64,000 nt of DNA from assembly GCF_003833015.1 (NCBI RefSeq), contig NZ_RJLQ01000001.1, positions 186,001 to 250,000 on the forward strand. Direction: 5' to 3'. The notes beneath the pieces are model-generated. The model saw only the letters and a list, made by a program, of their open reading frames with translations, was not told where the DNA came from and searched no databases. Positions 16,660 to 25,704 of the stretch are shown here, piece by piece. Origin of the DNA: Clostridium sp. E02. GTDB lineage: Bacteria; Bacillota; Clostridia; Lachnospirales; Lachnospiraceae. The position numbers were made by a program, and so were the translations under genes. Within the stretch, counting starts at the first letter, position 1. The number at the start of each line of letters is the position of its first letter.

Positions 16660-19600
16660 TCTGGCAAAAGAACTAGGAAAAGACAGTAGTAAGGAAGTAC
16701 TGGATATCTTGGGAAAGCATGATATAAATTTAAAAAGTTCTTCCAATATCACGGATGAACAGGCATCGATCGTGAAAAAGGAAATAGGCGGAAGCGGTCA
16801 TGGAACTTCACCGGTACGTTCAGAAACACCGGCATCAGAGGATTCCGAGGCACCAAAGAAAAAGATTGCAGCGGTTTTTAGACCACAGAATGCACAGATG
16901 AAGCCACAGGGACAGCATTCCCAGGGGACTAGTAGACCTACTACACCTAGAACCCATCAGGGGAATGATTCGTCTGTATCATCTGGAGATCAAAATGGAA
17001 GCAGAACTCCAGGAGGCTACCAGGGAAATAGACCCCAGGGCCAAGGCGGCTATCAGGGAAATAGACCGCAGGGTCAGGGCGGCTACCAAGGAAATAGACC
17101 TCAGGGCCAAGGCGGTTATCAGGGAAATAGACCTCAGGGCCAGAGTCAAGGCGGTTATCAGGGAAATAGACCTCAGGGCCAGGGGCAAGGCGGTTATCAA
17201 GGAAATAGACCTCAGGGCCAGAGTCAAGGTGGTTATCAGGGAAATAGACCCCAGGGCCAGAGTCAAGGCGGTTACCAGGGAAATAGACCTCAGGGCCAGG
17301 GCGGCTACCAAGGAAATAGACCTCAGGGGCAAGGTGGTTATCAGGGAAATAGACCTCAGGGCCAGGGCGGTTACCAGGGAAATAGACCTCAGGGCCAGGG
17401 CGGTTATCAGGGAAATAGACCTCAGGGCCAAGGCGGCTACCAGGGAAATCGTGATGGAAGACCTCAGGGCCAAGGCGGCTACCAAGGAAACAGACCTCAG
17501 GGCCAAGGCGGTTATCAAGGAAACAGACCTCAGGGCCAGGGCGGCTACCAGGGAAATAGACCTCAGGGTCAGGGTGGCTACCAGGGAAATAGACCTCAGG
17601 GTCAAGGCGGTTATCAGGGAAACAGACCTCAGGGCCAGGGCGGCTATCAGGGAAATCGTGACGGAAGACCTCAGGGCCAAGGCGGCTATCAGGGAAATCG
17701 TGATGGAAGACCACAGGGAGCTCGTACCGGTAGAGATGGCGCTGCTAAGACCTCATCCTTTGATTCCACCATTCAGACAAAGCCGTCAAGTAACAGAGCG
17801 GTAAAGAAGAATTATAAAAGTGATAATAAATATGATAAAAGAGATAAAGATAGTCAGAACAAAGGAAGAGGCCAGGTTAGGGGTGGGAAAACGATTAAAT
17901 CTCCAATTTTACCACCAGTGCATGCAGAGCCAAAGGTTCAAGAGATTAAAACTATAATCATTCCTGAAATTCTTACCATCAAGGAACTGGCAGATAAAAT
18001 GAAACTTCAGCCTTCAGCGATTGTGAAAAAACTATTTTTACAGGGGAAAGTCGTAACGTTGAATTCTGAGATTGGTTATGATTTGGCAGAAGAAATTGCA
18101 ATGGAATACGAAGTACTCTGTGAAAAAGAGATCAAAGTAGACGTAATCGAAGAACTCTTAAAAGAAGAGGATGAAGATGAGGGCGCTATGGTTGCCAGAC
18201 CACCTGTTGTTTGTGTTATGGGGCATGTAGATCATGGTAAAACATCTCTTCTTGATGCGATTCGGAAAAGCCATGTTACTTCAAGAGAAGCAGGCGGGAT
18301 CACTCAGCATATTGGTGCTTATACCGTTAAGATTGGCGAACAGGAGATTACCTTCTTAGATACACCTGGACATGAAGCATTTACAGCTATGCGTATGAGG
18401 GGTGCTCAGTCTACTGATATCGCTATTTTGGTAGTAGCAGCAGATGATGGAGTTATGCCACAGACCATTGAGGCGATCAATCATGCCAAAGCAGCAGAGG
18501 TAGAAATTATTGTTGCAATCAATAAGATCGATAAAGAAAGTGCAAACGTAGATAAAGTAAAACAGGAATTATCAGAATATGAGCTGATTCCTGAAGACTG
18601 GGGTGGAAGTACGATCTTTGTTCCTGTATCTGCACATACGAAAGATGGCATCAAGGAACTACTGGAGATGATATTGCTTACCTCAGAAGTAAAAGAGTTA
18701 AAAGCCAATCCAAACCGGAAAGCCAGAGGCCTTATTATAGAAGCAGAACTTGATAAGGGAAAAGGCCCAGTTGCAACCGTATTGGTACAAAAGGGTACCC
18801 TTCGTGTGGGCGATACCGTTGCTACAGGTTCTTGCTATGGTAAAGTACGTGCGATGATGGATGATAAGGGACAGCGTGTAAAAGAAGCAGGTCCTTCAAC
18901 TCCAGTTGAAATTTTAGGTCTCAATGACGTTCCCAATGCAGGTGAAGTTTTAGTTGGAACTGAGAACGAAAAAGAAGCGAGAAGCTTCGCAGAAACATTT
19001 ATTTCCGAAGGAAAGAATAAATTACTGGAAGATACAAAAGCTAAGTTATCACTAGATGATTTATTTACTCAGATCAAGGCTGGTAATATCAAAGAACTTC
19101 CAATCATTGTAAAAGCAGATGTTCAGGGATCGGTTGAAGCGGTAAAGCAGAGCCTTGTGAAAATCTCCAATGAAGAAGTTATGGTTAAAGTGATTCATGG
19201 TGGTGTTGGTGCAATCAATGAGTCCGACGTTTCTCTCGCATCCGCGTCCAATGCAATTATCATTGGTTTTAACGTACGTCCTGATGTAACTGCAAAATCC
19301 ATTGCAGATCGGGAAAAAGTCGATATGAGACTTTATAAAGTAATCTATCAGGCCATTGAAGATGTAGAAGCAGCCATGAAAGGTATGCTGGATCCAATAT
19401 TTGAAGAGAAAATTATCGGTCATGCCATTGTGCGTCAGACCTTTAAGGCTTCTGGTGTAGGTACCATTGCAGGTTCTTATGTATTAGATGGTAAATTCCA
19501 AAGAGGATGCAGCATAAGGATCACCCGAGAAGGCAAGAAAGTATACGATGGTCCACTTGTTTCTTTAAAGCGATTTAAAGATGATGTGAAGGAAGTTGCA

Positions 19601-19696
19601 ACTGGTTACGAGTGTGGTCTTGTATTTGAGAAGTTTAACGAGGTCAGAGAAGAAGACTTGATCGAAGCATATGCCATGGTGGAAGTTCCCCGCTAA
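16646..19696 (+). CDS. infB: Translation initiation factor IF-2 with a long repeat linker
   Basis: A 1016-residue IF-2, which brings fMet-tRNA to the 30S subunit and drives subunit joining. It begins with an IF2_N domain ([20 protein letters not shown]) and has a second IF2_N-like domain near residue 440. The GTPase core carries [30 protein letters not shown] and [10 protein letters not shown]-2 domains II and the C-terminal fMet-tRNA-binding domain follow. Between residues about 122 and 358 lie 20 copies of an 11-14 residue [11 protein letters not shown] repeat. The start is ATG 16646 after GGAGGAAAG. The core is normal; only the linker is odd. Confidence 0.95.
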   Translation: MRVYDLAKELGKDSSKEVLDILGKHDINLKSSSNITDEQASIVKKEIGGSGHGTSPVRSETPASEDSEAPKKKIAAVFRPQNAQMKPQGQHSQGTSRPTTPRTHQGNDSSVSSGDQNGSRTPGGYQGNRPQGQGGYQGNRPQGQGGYQGNRPQGQGGYQGNRPQGQSQGGYQGNRPQGQGQGGYQGNRPQGQSQGGYQGNRPQGQSQGGYQGNRPQGQGGYQGNRPQGQGGYQGNRPQGQGGYQGNRPQGQGGYQGNRPQGQGGYQGNRDGRPQGQGGYQGNRPQGQGGYQGNRPQGQGGYQGNRPQGQGGYQGNRPQGQGGYQGNRPQGQGGYQGNRDGRPQGQGGYQGNRDGRPQGARTGRDGAAKTSSFDSTIQTKPSSNRAVKKNYKSDNKYDKRDKDSQNKGRGQVRGGKTIKSPILPPVHAEPKVQEIKTIIIPEILTIKELADKMKLQPSAIVKKLFLQGKVVTLNSEIGYDLAEEIAMEYEVLCEKEIKVDVIEELLKEEDEDEGAMVARPPVVCVMGHVDHGKTSLLDAIRKSHVTSREAGGITQHIGAYTVKIGEQEITFLDTPGHEAFTAMRMRGAQSTDIAILVVAADDGVMPQTIEAINHAKAAEVEIIVAINKIDKESANVDKVKQELSEYELIPEDWGGSTIFVPVSAHTKDGIKELLEMILLTSEVKELKANPNRKARGLIIEAELDKGKGPVATVLVQKGTLRVGDTVATGSCYGKVRAMMDDKGQRVKEAGPSTPVEILGLNDVPNAGEVLVGTENEKEARSFAETFISEGKNKLLEDTKAKLSLDDLFTQIKAGNIKELPIIVKADVQGSVEAVKQSLVKISNEEVMVKVIHGGVGAINESDVSLASASNAIIIGFNVRPDVTAKSIADREKVDMRLYKVIYQAIEDVEAAMKGMLDPIFEEKIIGHAIVRQTFKASGVGTIAGSYVLDGKFQRGCSIRITREGKKVYDGPLVSLKRFKDDVKEVATGYECGLVFEKFNEVREEDLIEAYAMVEVPR
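17012..17718 (+). repeat. Twenty tandem 33-42 bp repeats inside infB
   Basis: The basic unit encodes [11 protein letters not shown]. Four units carry a two-residue insert (SQ or GQ) and three carry a DG insert giving NRDGRPQGQ or NRDGRPQGA. The units differ mainly at third positions (for example CAG/CAA and GGC/GGT), so the amino-acid pattern is held by selection while copy number can still change by recombination. Because the period is divisible by three, other frames also stay open across the tract. Confidence 0.92.
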
Positions 19697-19727
19697 GAAC
19701 TTTCTGCCAGAAGTTTTTAAAAAGATG

Positions 19728-19754
19728 AGCCCGTATAAGCGGGCTGGTCTTTTT
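19728..19754 (+). terminator. Hairpin with U-tract between infB and rbfA
   Basis: AGCCCG (19728-19733) pairs with CGGGCT (19740-19745), and a T-rich tract follows. It lies in the middle of an operon that is usually cotranscribed, so it may act as a partial terminator that lowers rbfA-ribF expression relative to infB. Confidence 0.65.
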
Positions 19755-19785
19755 GAATATGCAGACAAAAAGCGAAAGGAATAAT

Positions 19786-20148
19786 ATGCGTAAAAACAGT
19801 ATAAAGAATACAAGAATTAATATGGAAGTACAAAGGGAGTTAAGTGATATTATTCGACAGGGAATCAAAGATCCTAGAATTCACCCCATGACAACCGTTG
19901 TTTCCGCACAGGTAACTCCCGATCTTAAATTCTGTAAGGCTTATATCAGTATTTTAGGAGACGAAGAGGCTGGAAAAGCAACGCTTGAAGGTTTGAAAAG
20001 TGCAGAAGGCTACATTCGCCGTGAATTGGCAAGAAGAGTTAATCTGCGTAACACGCCAGAGATTAAATTTATCTTAGATCAGTCCATTGAATATGGAGTG
20101 AATATGTCTAAGTTGATTGATGAACTTACAAAAGACATCAAAGATTAA
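19786..20148 (+). CDS. rbfA: 30S ribosome-binding factor A (RbfA)
   Basis: A 120-residue KH-fold protein that binds immature 30S subunits and helps 16S rRNA 5'-end processing. The family sequence is visible in INMEVQRELSDIIRQGIKDP, VTPDLKFCKAYISILG and TPEIKFILDQSIEYG. The start chosen is ATG 19786 with AAAGGA six bases upstream; an upstream in-frame ATG at 19759 lies in the tail of the terminator-like hairpin. It is followed 12 bases later by nrnA. Confidence 0.93.
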   Translation: MRKNSIKNTRINMEVQRELSDIIRQGIKDPRIHPMTTVVSAQVTPDLKFCKAYISILGDEEAGKATLEGLKSAEGYIRRELARRVNLRNTPEIKFILDQSIEYGVNMSKLIDELTKDIKD

Positions 20149-20160
20149 GGAGGTGCTTTT

Positions 20161-21111
20161 ATGAGTACCCTTGATACACGATTAAAAGATGTGAAGACAG
20201 TGGCTTTGATTGGTCACATACGGCCAGATGGGGACTGTGTTGGTTCCTGTCTGGCAGTTTATAATTATTTGGAAGATAATTTTCCAGACATTAAAGCAGT
20301 GGTTTATTTAGAAAAACCATCTGAGAAATTTAGTTATTTAAAAAACTTTGACCGAATTGTCAGCGACTTTGGAGAGGATCATGTGTACGATTTATGCATT
20401 TGCCTTGACAGCAGTGACACACTCCGATTTGGAGAGGCGGTCAAATACTTAAAGCTTGCAAAGAACAGCGTATGCGTGGATCATCATATTACCAATTTAC
20501 GATATGCGGCAGAAAACATAGTAAAAGATAAAGCGAGTTCTACTTGTGAAGTTCTTTTTGGACTGCTTGATGAAATCAAAATCAGTAAAGAAGTAGCAGA
20601 ATGTATTTACACCGGTATCATTCATGATACAGGTGTGTTTAAGTATGATTGCACTTCCGCAAAAACCATGGAAATTGCAGGGAAGATGATGGAAAAAGGG
20701 ATTAACTTCTCTAAAATCATTGATGACAGTTTTTATAGAAAAACTTATATTCAAAATCAGATTCTGGGCAGAGCATTATTAGAAAGCATTCCCTTTCATG
20801 ATGGAAGATGTATTTTTAGTGCAATTAGCAAAAAAGTAATGGATTTTCATGAAGTAACCAGCGCAGATATGGATGGGATCATTGACCAGCTAAGAATTAC
20901 AGAAGGGGTGGAGTGTGCAATCTTCCTCTATGAAACTTCTTGCCGGGAATATAAGGTAAGCCTCCGTTCTACGACAGACCTTGATGTTAGCAAGATTGCT
21001 GTTTACTTTAGTGGAGGCGGTCATAAAAAAGCGGCAGGCTGTACGATGACAGGAAGCGTCCATGATGTGGTTAACAATCTGTCCGATCAGATTGCAAAAC
21101 AGCTGAATTAG
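20161..21111 (+). CDS. nrnA: DHH/DHHA1 phosphoesterase NrnA (oligoribonuclease/pAp phosphatase)
   Basis: A 316-residue DHH-superfamily phosphoesterase. Metal-binding motifs are LIGHIRPDGDCVGS, CLDSSDTLRFGEA and VDHHIT, and the DHHA1 substrate-binding motif is FSGGGHKKAAGC near the C-terminus. NrnA degrades nano-RNA and dephosphorylates pAp in the cytoplasm. It has a strong AAGGAGG site, 12 bases after rbfA, in the conserved Gram-positive order before truB. Confidence 0.92.
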   Translation: MSTLDTRLKDVKTVALIGHIRPDGDCVGSCLAVYNYLEDNFPDIKAVVYLEKPSEKFSYLKNFDRIVSDFGEDHVYDLCICLDSSDTLRFGEAVKYLKLAKNSVCVDHHITNLRYAAENIVKDKASSTCEVLFGLLDEIKISKEVAECIYTGIIHDTGVFKYDCTSAKTMEIAGKMMEKGINFSKIIDDSFYRKTYIQNQILGRALLESIPFHDGRCIFSAISKKVMDFHEVTSADMDGIIDQLRITEGVECAIFLYETSCREYKVSLRSTTDLDVSKIAVYFSGGGHKKAAGCTMTGSVHDVVNNLSDQIAKQLN

Positions 21112-21123
21112 GAGATACGTGCA

Positions 21124-22029
21124 ATGGCAGACGGCATTATTAATGTATATAAAGAAAAGGGTTTTACCTCTCATGACGTTGTGGCGAAAATGAGGGGTAT
21201 TTTAAAACAGAAAAAAATCGGTCACACAGGAACTTTGGATCCCATGGCAGAAGGGGTTCTTCCAGTCTGCCTTGGGAAAGCAACCAAACTGTGTGATCTG
21301 TTAACCGATAAAACAAAAACTTATCAGGCAGTTTTACTGCTTGGAATGGAAACAGATACCCAGGACACCACTGGGCAGATACAAAACACCTCTCCGGTAT
21401 TATCAGGAGAGAAAGAGATTGAAGAGGTAGTCTTAAGCTTCTTTGGTCCCTATAATCAGATTCCACCCATGTACTCAGCATTAAAAGTGAATGGGAAAAA
21501 ACTTTATGAACTGGCCAGAGCAGGCAAAGAGGTGGAACGAAAAGCAAGACCGGTAGAGATCCTTTCCATTCAGGTGGACAAGATTGACCTTCCAAGGGTT
21601 ACGATGACAGTAACCTGTTCCAAAGGAACCTACATTCGGACGTTATGTTATGATATAGGACAAAAGTTGGGCTGCGGTGGATGCATGGAGTCTCTATTGC
21701 GGACCAGAGTCTCCGAGTTTTGTCTGGAGGACAGTCTTACCTTAACTCAGATAGAAGGGCTTAGAGATGAAGGCGGATTGTCAGAGAAGATTCTTTCTGT
21801 AGACAGTGTCTTTTCCGATTATCCAGAGCTAATCATGAAGGAAGAATTTGATAAGCTAGTTCATAATGGAAACCCATTTCGCAGGGATCAGGCTCAAGGA
21901 GAAGACTGTACAGAAGAAGGTCCGGTGAGAGTTTATGACAGCAAACAGGAATTTATTGGGGTCTATGAACCAGATGAGGAGAACAAACGGCTAAAACCGA
22001 AAAAGATTTTTCTGGGAGGGAGCAGATAA
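21124..22029 (+). CDS. truB: tRNA pseudouridine(55) synthase TruB
   Basis: A 301-residue TruB that makes pseudouridine 55 in the tRNA T-loop. The catalytic aspartate lies in GHTGTLDPMAEGVLPVCLG. Other family blocks are KTYQAVLLLGMETDTQDTTG, PPMYSALKVNGKKLYELAR and CSKGTYIRTLCYDIG. The C-terminal part is the usual extended domain. The stop overlaps the ribF start by one base. Confidence 0.95.
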   Translation: MADGIINVYKEKGFTSHDVVAKMRGILKQKKIGHTGTLDPMAEGVLPVCLGKATKLCDLLTDKTKTYQAVLLLGMETDTQDTTGQIQNTSPVLSGEKEIEEVVLSFFGPYNQIPPMYSALKVNGKKLYELARAGKEVERKARPVEILSIQVDKIDLPRVTMTVTCSKGTYIRTLCYDIGQKLGCGGCMESLLRTRVSEFCLEDSLTLTQIEGLRDEGGLSEKILSVDSVFSDYPELIMKEEFDKLVHNGNPFRRDQAQGEDCTEEGPVRVYDSKQEFIGVYEPDEENKRLKPKKIFLGGSR

Positions 22030-22979
22030 TGGAGTATATAACCGGAACCAGAGAATTTCAAATAAAAGAACCTGCCGTTGTAACTCTTGGAAAGTTTGAT
22101 GGACGGCACCGTGGACATCAGAAACTTTTGGCACGTATGAAAACAGTAAAAAAAAAGAAAGGGTACAAAATAGCAGTTTTTACCTTTGATCTTTCACCAA
22201 AAGCACTGATGACTGGGGAACCATTTCGTGTGATCACTACCAATTTGGAACGAAAAAATTATTTAGAAAAAGCCGGGATTGATTATCTTGTGGAGTACCC
22301 ATTTACCATAGAAACTGCTTGTATGGAGCCGGAAATTTTCGTAAAACAGGTACTAATGGGACAAATGAATGCCCGTACCATTGTGGTTGGGACTGATTGT
22401 ACCTTTGGTTACCAGGGGGCAGGGAATGCAGATCTTTTGAATCAATGGAAGGACCTTTATGGTTACGAACTGATTGTGATTCCAAAAGAGCAGGATGAGG
22501 ATCGTGACATTAGCAGTACTTACATTCGAGAACAGTTGGATTCTGGAAATATGGAAAAAGCGAATGAATTGTTAGGAGAACCGTATGCCATGCATGGGGA
22601 AGTAATACATGGCAATCACATCGGGGAAACTTTAGGGTTTCCGACTGCAAATTTGATACCGCCGCCAGAAAAGCACCTGCCTAAATTCGGCGTTTATGTT
22701 TCCCGTATTTACCTGGATGGAGCGTATTATGGGGGAATTACAAACTTAGGTAGAAAACCGACGATAAAAGGAATTTCTCCAGTTGGAGCAGAAACTTATA
22801 TTTTTGGTATAAATAAGGATATTTATGGAAAGACTATTGAAGTACAGTTCTTGCATTTCATCCGTCCGGAATTGAAATTCGAAGGGCTGGAGCAATTAAA
22901 GAATCAGATTGCCAAAGACAGGGAAGAGGCACTGGTGTATGTAACAAACCTGTCAGATAAACAGATAACCCGATTATAA
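22029..22979 (+). CDS. ribF: Bifunctional riboflavin kinase/FAD synthetase (RibF)
   Basis: A 316-residue enzyme that phosphorylates riboflavin to FMN and adenylates FMN to FAD. The N-terminal nucleotidyltransferase has TLGKFDGRHRGHQKLL with the HxGH motif and the SSTYIREQL segment. The C-terminal riboflavin kinase has GETLGFPTANL and GVYVSRIYLDG. It is translationally coupled to truB, the common arrangement. No FMN riboswitch is present because the gene is internal to an operon. Confidence 0.95.
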   Translation: MEYITGTREFQIKEPAVVTLGKFDGRHRGHQKLLARMKTVKKKKGYKIAVFTFDLSPKALMTGEPFRVITTNLERKNYLEKAGIDYLVEYPFTIETACMEPEIFVKQVLMGQMNARTIVVGTDCTFGYQGAGNADLLNQWKDLYGYELIVIPKEQDEDRDISSTYIREQLDSGNMEKANELLGEPYAMHGEVIHGNHIGETLGFPTANLIPPPEKHLPKFGVYVSRIYLDGAYYGGITNLGRKPTIKGISPVGAETYIFGINKDIYGKTIEVQFLHFIRPELKFEGLEQLKNQIAKDREEALVYVTNLSDKQITRL

Positions 22980-23030
22980 AAGGGCGTGTTCCGCCCGGTT
23001 CACAATTAAAGCTTGCGAAGGAAAGTGCAT

Positions 23031-24074
23031 ATGACTGACAAAGCATGGAAAGTACTAGGCTTTGCTATTCTATGCGGCAGTGCCGTATGGATGGGAACAG
23101 CAGATGTACAGGCCAAGCGCTCAGAGACTCCCGTTAAAACTGGTTCACCAGTAGCAGGTATGGAAGTTTATATGGATCAATATCAGAACTCCATGGAACG
23201 GGAATCAAAGAAAGCATCGGCCGGTCTTACGCAGGAAAAAGTGAGGTTTGGAACCTTCAACACCATTTTCAATAATCTTGGAGTGGCATTGGTGGAGGAT
23301 AATCTAAACATCAGAAAAGAACCAAAGAATGATGCGGAAATCGTAGGGAAATTAGGACGTCATTGTGGCAGTAGTGTACTGTCTGTTGAAAATGGCTGGT
23401 ACAAAATAAAATCAGGACAGGTGACCGGATATGTATATGGAAAGTATCTGGCAACTGGTCAGGAAGCCAGAACATTGGCATATTATGACATGAAGCTAAT
23501 GCTTCGGATAGATACAAAAGACCTTCGGGTCCGCAGACAACCAAATACAGATTGTGAGATTCTTGGCATAATCCATGAGGGAGAAACATATCGTTATATT
23601 TCCCGTAACAAGGGCTGGGCAAAGATTGTATATAAGGGTCAGATTGCTTATGCCTATGCACCGGAGAATGCAACCATTGCCTATACCATACCGGAAGCTG
23701 ATCAGAATGACAACGTCAGGAACAAGGTGGTAAATTATGCAGTGAAATTTGTTGGTAATCCATATCAGTGGGGAGGGACCAACCCAAACACAGGAGCGGA
23801 CTGCTCCGGATTCGTCCAATATGTTATGGAACACGCTGCCGGGGTCCATTTAGACCGGACATCTAGGCAACAGGCAGCAGAAGGGAATTCAATTTCTGCG
23901 TCCAGCATGGAACCAGGGGATCTTTTGTTTTATGCGAGCGGCAGAGAAATCAACCACGTTGCCATGTACATTGGTGAGGGAAGGATCGTCCATGCAGCCA
24001 ACAAAAGGAGTGGAATAAAAATCTCATCCTGGAATTACAGACGACCGGTTACGATACGCCGTGTGATTCCTTAG
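23031..24074 (+). CDS. Secreted SH3-domain NlpC/P60 peptidoglycan hydrolase
   Basis: A 347-residue exported protein. The signal peptide spans about residues 1-28 and ends at ADVQA. Two bacterial SH3 domains follow: the first has LVEDNLNIRKEPKNDAEIVG and GQVTGYVYGKYLATG, and the second has DLRVRRQPNTDCEILG. The C-terminal NlpC/P60 domain (about residues 235-347) carries the catalytic cysteine in GADCSGFVQYV, the histidine in EINHVAMYIG and a polar partner in IVHAANK. Such enzymes cut gamma-D-Glu-diamino acid bonds in cell-wall peptides. The start is ATG 23031 with AAGGAAAG upstream. It is the last gene before a strong terminator and may be cotranscribed with ribF. Confidence 0.9.
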   Translation: MTDKAWKVLGFAILCGSAVWMGTADVQAKRSETPVKTGSPVAGMEVYMDQYQNSMERESKKASAGLTQEKVRFGTFNTIFNNLGVALVEDNLNIRKEPKNDAEIVGKLGRHCGSSVLSVENGWYKIKSGQVTGYVYGKYLATGQEARTLAYYDMKLMLRIDTKDLRVRRQPNTDCEILGIIHEGETYRYISRNKGWAKIVYKGQIAYAYAPENATIAYTIPEADQNDNVRNKVVNYAVKFVGNPYQWGGTNPNTGADCSGFVQYVMEHAAGVHLDRTSRQQAAEGNSISASSMEPGDLLFYASGREINHVAMYIGEGRIVHAANKRSGIKISSWNYRRPVTIRRVIP

Positions 24075-24080
24075 TTAAAA

Positions 24081-24127
24081 AATACGCAGGCAGTTGAATC
24101 TTAGATAAGATCATCTGCCTGCGTATT
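24081..24127. terminator. Strong bidirectional terminator
   Basis: AATACGCAGGCAG (24081-24093) pairs perfectly with CTGCCTGCGTATT (24115-24127), flanked by an A-run on the left and T/A-rich sequence on the right. It ends the NlpC/P60 gene and the convergent liv operon. Confidence 0.88.
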
Positions 24128-24140
24128 TAATTTGCATCGA

Positions 24141-24851
24141 TTAACTTTTCTTTTTCCCCAGATAAGCGGCTTTTACGGATTCGTTAGTAAGTAAACTTTT
24201 CCCAGATCCCGATAATGTAATTCTCCCCGTTTCCATAACATATCCAACGTTTGCAGTATGGAGAGCCATGTTGGCATTCTGTTCAATCAAGAGAACGGTA
24301 ACCCCTTCTTTGTTGATTTCCTGAATGATGGAAAAAATATCCTTTACAATTAATGGCGCAAGCCCAAGAGAGGGTTCATCCATCATCAAAATCCTGGGAT
24401 GGCTCATAAGAGCTCTTGCAACTGCCAGCATTTGCTGTTCTCCGCCGGAAAGCGTACCAGATAGCTGCCAGCTTCTTTCTTTTAATCGGGGGAATAAGTC
24501 ATAGACCCAGTTAATATCATGCTCCAGATCGTCTTTTCTTAGATATGCTCCAATCTTAATGTTTTCAATTACAGTCATATCAGGAAAGACATGTCTTCCT
24601 TCTGGAACTAACGCAATTCCTTTTGATACAATATCGGGAGTACTCAGACCGATTAATTCTTCTCCGTCTAAGGTGATACTGCTTCCCTGTGATGGCTTTA
24701 CAAGACCTGTGATGGATCGGAGTGTGGTGCTTTTGCCAGCACCATTGGCTCCGATTAAGGTCACAATGCTTTTGTCTGGTACTTCAAATGAAATCCCTTT
24801 TACAGCCTCGATCCCTCCGTAATTTACTTTCAGGTTTTCAATCTTCAGCAT
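24141..24851 (-). CDS. livF: Branched-chain amino acid ABC transporter ATPase LivF
   Basis: A 236-residue ABC ATPase with Walker A GANGAGKST, signature LSGGEQQMLAVARALM, Walker B ILMMDEPSLGLAP and the LivF-type LVPEGRHVFPDMTV segment. It is the last gene of the liv operon and energises uptake of leucine, isoleucine, valine or related amides. The start chosen is ATG 24851 (MLKIENLKVNYGG), seven bases after GGGGGTGA; an ATG six bases earlier abuts that site. It overlaps livG. Confidence 0.92.
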   Translation of the reverse strand: MLKIENLKVNYGGIEAVKGISFEVPDKSIVTLIGANGAGKSTTLRSITGLVKPSQGSSITLDGEELIGLSTPDIVSKGIALVPEGRHVFPDMTVIENIKIGAYLRKDDLEHDINWVYDLFPRLKERSWQLSGTLSGGEQQMLAVARALMSHPRILMMDEPSLGLAPLIVKDIFSIIQEINKEGVTVLLIEQNANMALHTANVGYVMETGRITLSGSGKSLLTNESVKAAYLGKKKS

Positions 24852-25704
24852 CGTCATTCACCCCCAGATATGCTTCTATAACCCGATCATTGTTCTGAAT
24901 TTCATCGGGAGTACCTTGTGCGATCAGCTTGCCAAAATCAAGAACGTAAATCCGGTCTGAAATCTGCATTACCAGATCCATATGGTGCTCGATCATAAAT
25001 ACAGTTAAATGATAGGAATCCCGGATCTTAAGTATAAAATCCGTTAACTCTTGGGTTTCCTGTGGATTCATTCCTGCCGCCGGTTCATCAAGGAGCAAAA
25101 GCTTTGGATTTGTTGCAAGTGCCCGAGCAATTTCCAGTCTTCTTTGTAGTCCGTATGGGAGAGAAGAAGCAATTTCATCCTTTAGATGAAGAAGATTCTG
25201 TTCTTCTAGTAAAGCGATTGTTTCTTTCTGCATTCTTTTTTCTTCCTTCTGATTTAGCCGCAAGGTTGCAGAAAATACAGTTTGCTTTGCACGCATATGT
25301 TTGGCTATCAGTACATTGTCAAAGACAGATAACTGACCAAAAAGCCGGATGTTTTGGAACGTTCGTGCGATTCCTTTCCGAGTTATGGCATCCGGGGTGT
25401 TTTTTACCATCGTAAGAGGGCGAGGCGTTACTTCTCCCAGATAGTTTTTCTGCATAGTTCCTTTTGGTGAATTGGACAAAATCGTTTTTTCAAAGAAGTC
25501 CACCTGTCCAAATGTAGGTTCATAGATGCCGGTCACACAGTTGAATGCGGTTGTTTTTCCTGCACCATTGGGACCGATCAGAGCTACGATTTCCCCCTCA
25601 TTTACATCAAGAGTCAAACCATTTACTGCGACCACTCCGCCGAACTGCATCGTGACGTCTTGCATGTGAAGCACATTTGACAAGGCCTGCGCTGTAGTTG
25701 CCAT
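24838..25704 (-). CDS. livG: Branched-chain amino acid ABC transporter ATPase LivG
   Basis: A 288-residue ABC ATPase with Walker A GPNGAGKTT, GIARTFQNIRLFGQLSVFDN, signature SSLPYGLQRRLEIARAL, Walker B LLLLDEPAAGMNP and the LivG C-terminal piece LDFGKLIAQGTPDEIQ. It contains a longer insert after the first strand pair (about residues 68-95) than E. coli LivG, a variation common in Firmicutes. The start overlaps the livM stop (TAATG), so translation is coupled. Confidence 0.92.
   Translation of the reverse strand: MATTAQALSNVLHMQDVTMQFGGVVAVNGLTLDVNEGEIVALIGPNGAGKTTAFNCVTGIYEPTFGQVDFFEKTILSNSPKGTMQKNYLGEVTPRPLTMVKNTPDAITRKGIARTFQNIRLFGQLSVFDNVLIAKHMRAKQTVFSATLRLNQKEEKRMQKETIALLEEQNLLHLKDEIASSLPYGLQRRLEIARALATNPKLLLLDEPAAGMNPQETQELTDFILKIRDSYHLTVFMIEHHMDLVMQISDRIYVLDFGKLIAQGTPDEIQNNDRVIEAYLGVNDDAED

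Noticed and set aside
16947-17804. Long open frames in two minus-strand frames and one other plus-strand frame across the infB repeat
   Set aside because: The repeat period is a multiple of three, so a frame without a stop in one unit stays open through all 20. The encoded peptides are simple repeats with no ribosome binding site. The infB frame explains the DNA.
22981-22996. GGGCG-TGTTC-CGCCC hairpin after ribF considered as a terminator
   Set aside because: It has a good stem but no U-tract, so it may be only an intercistronic hairpin between ribF and the NlpC/P60 gene.
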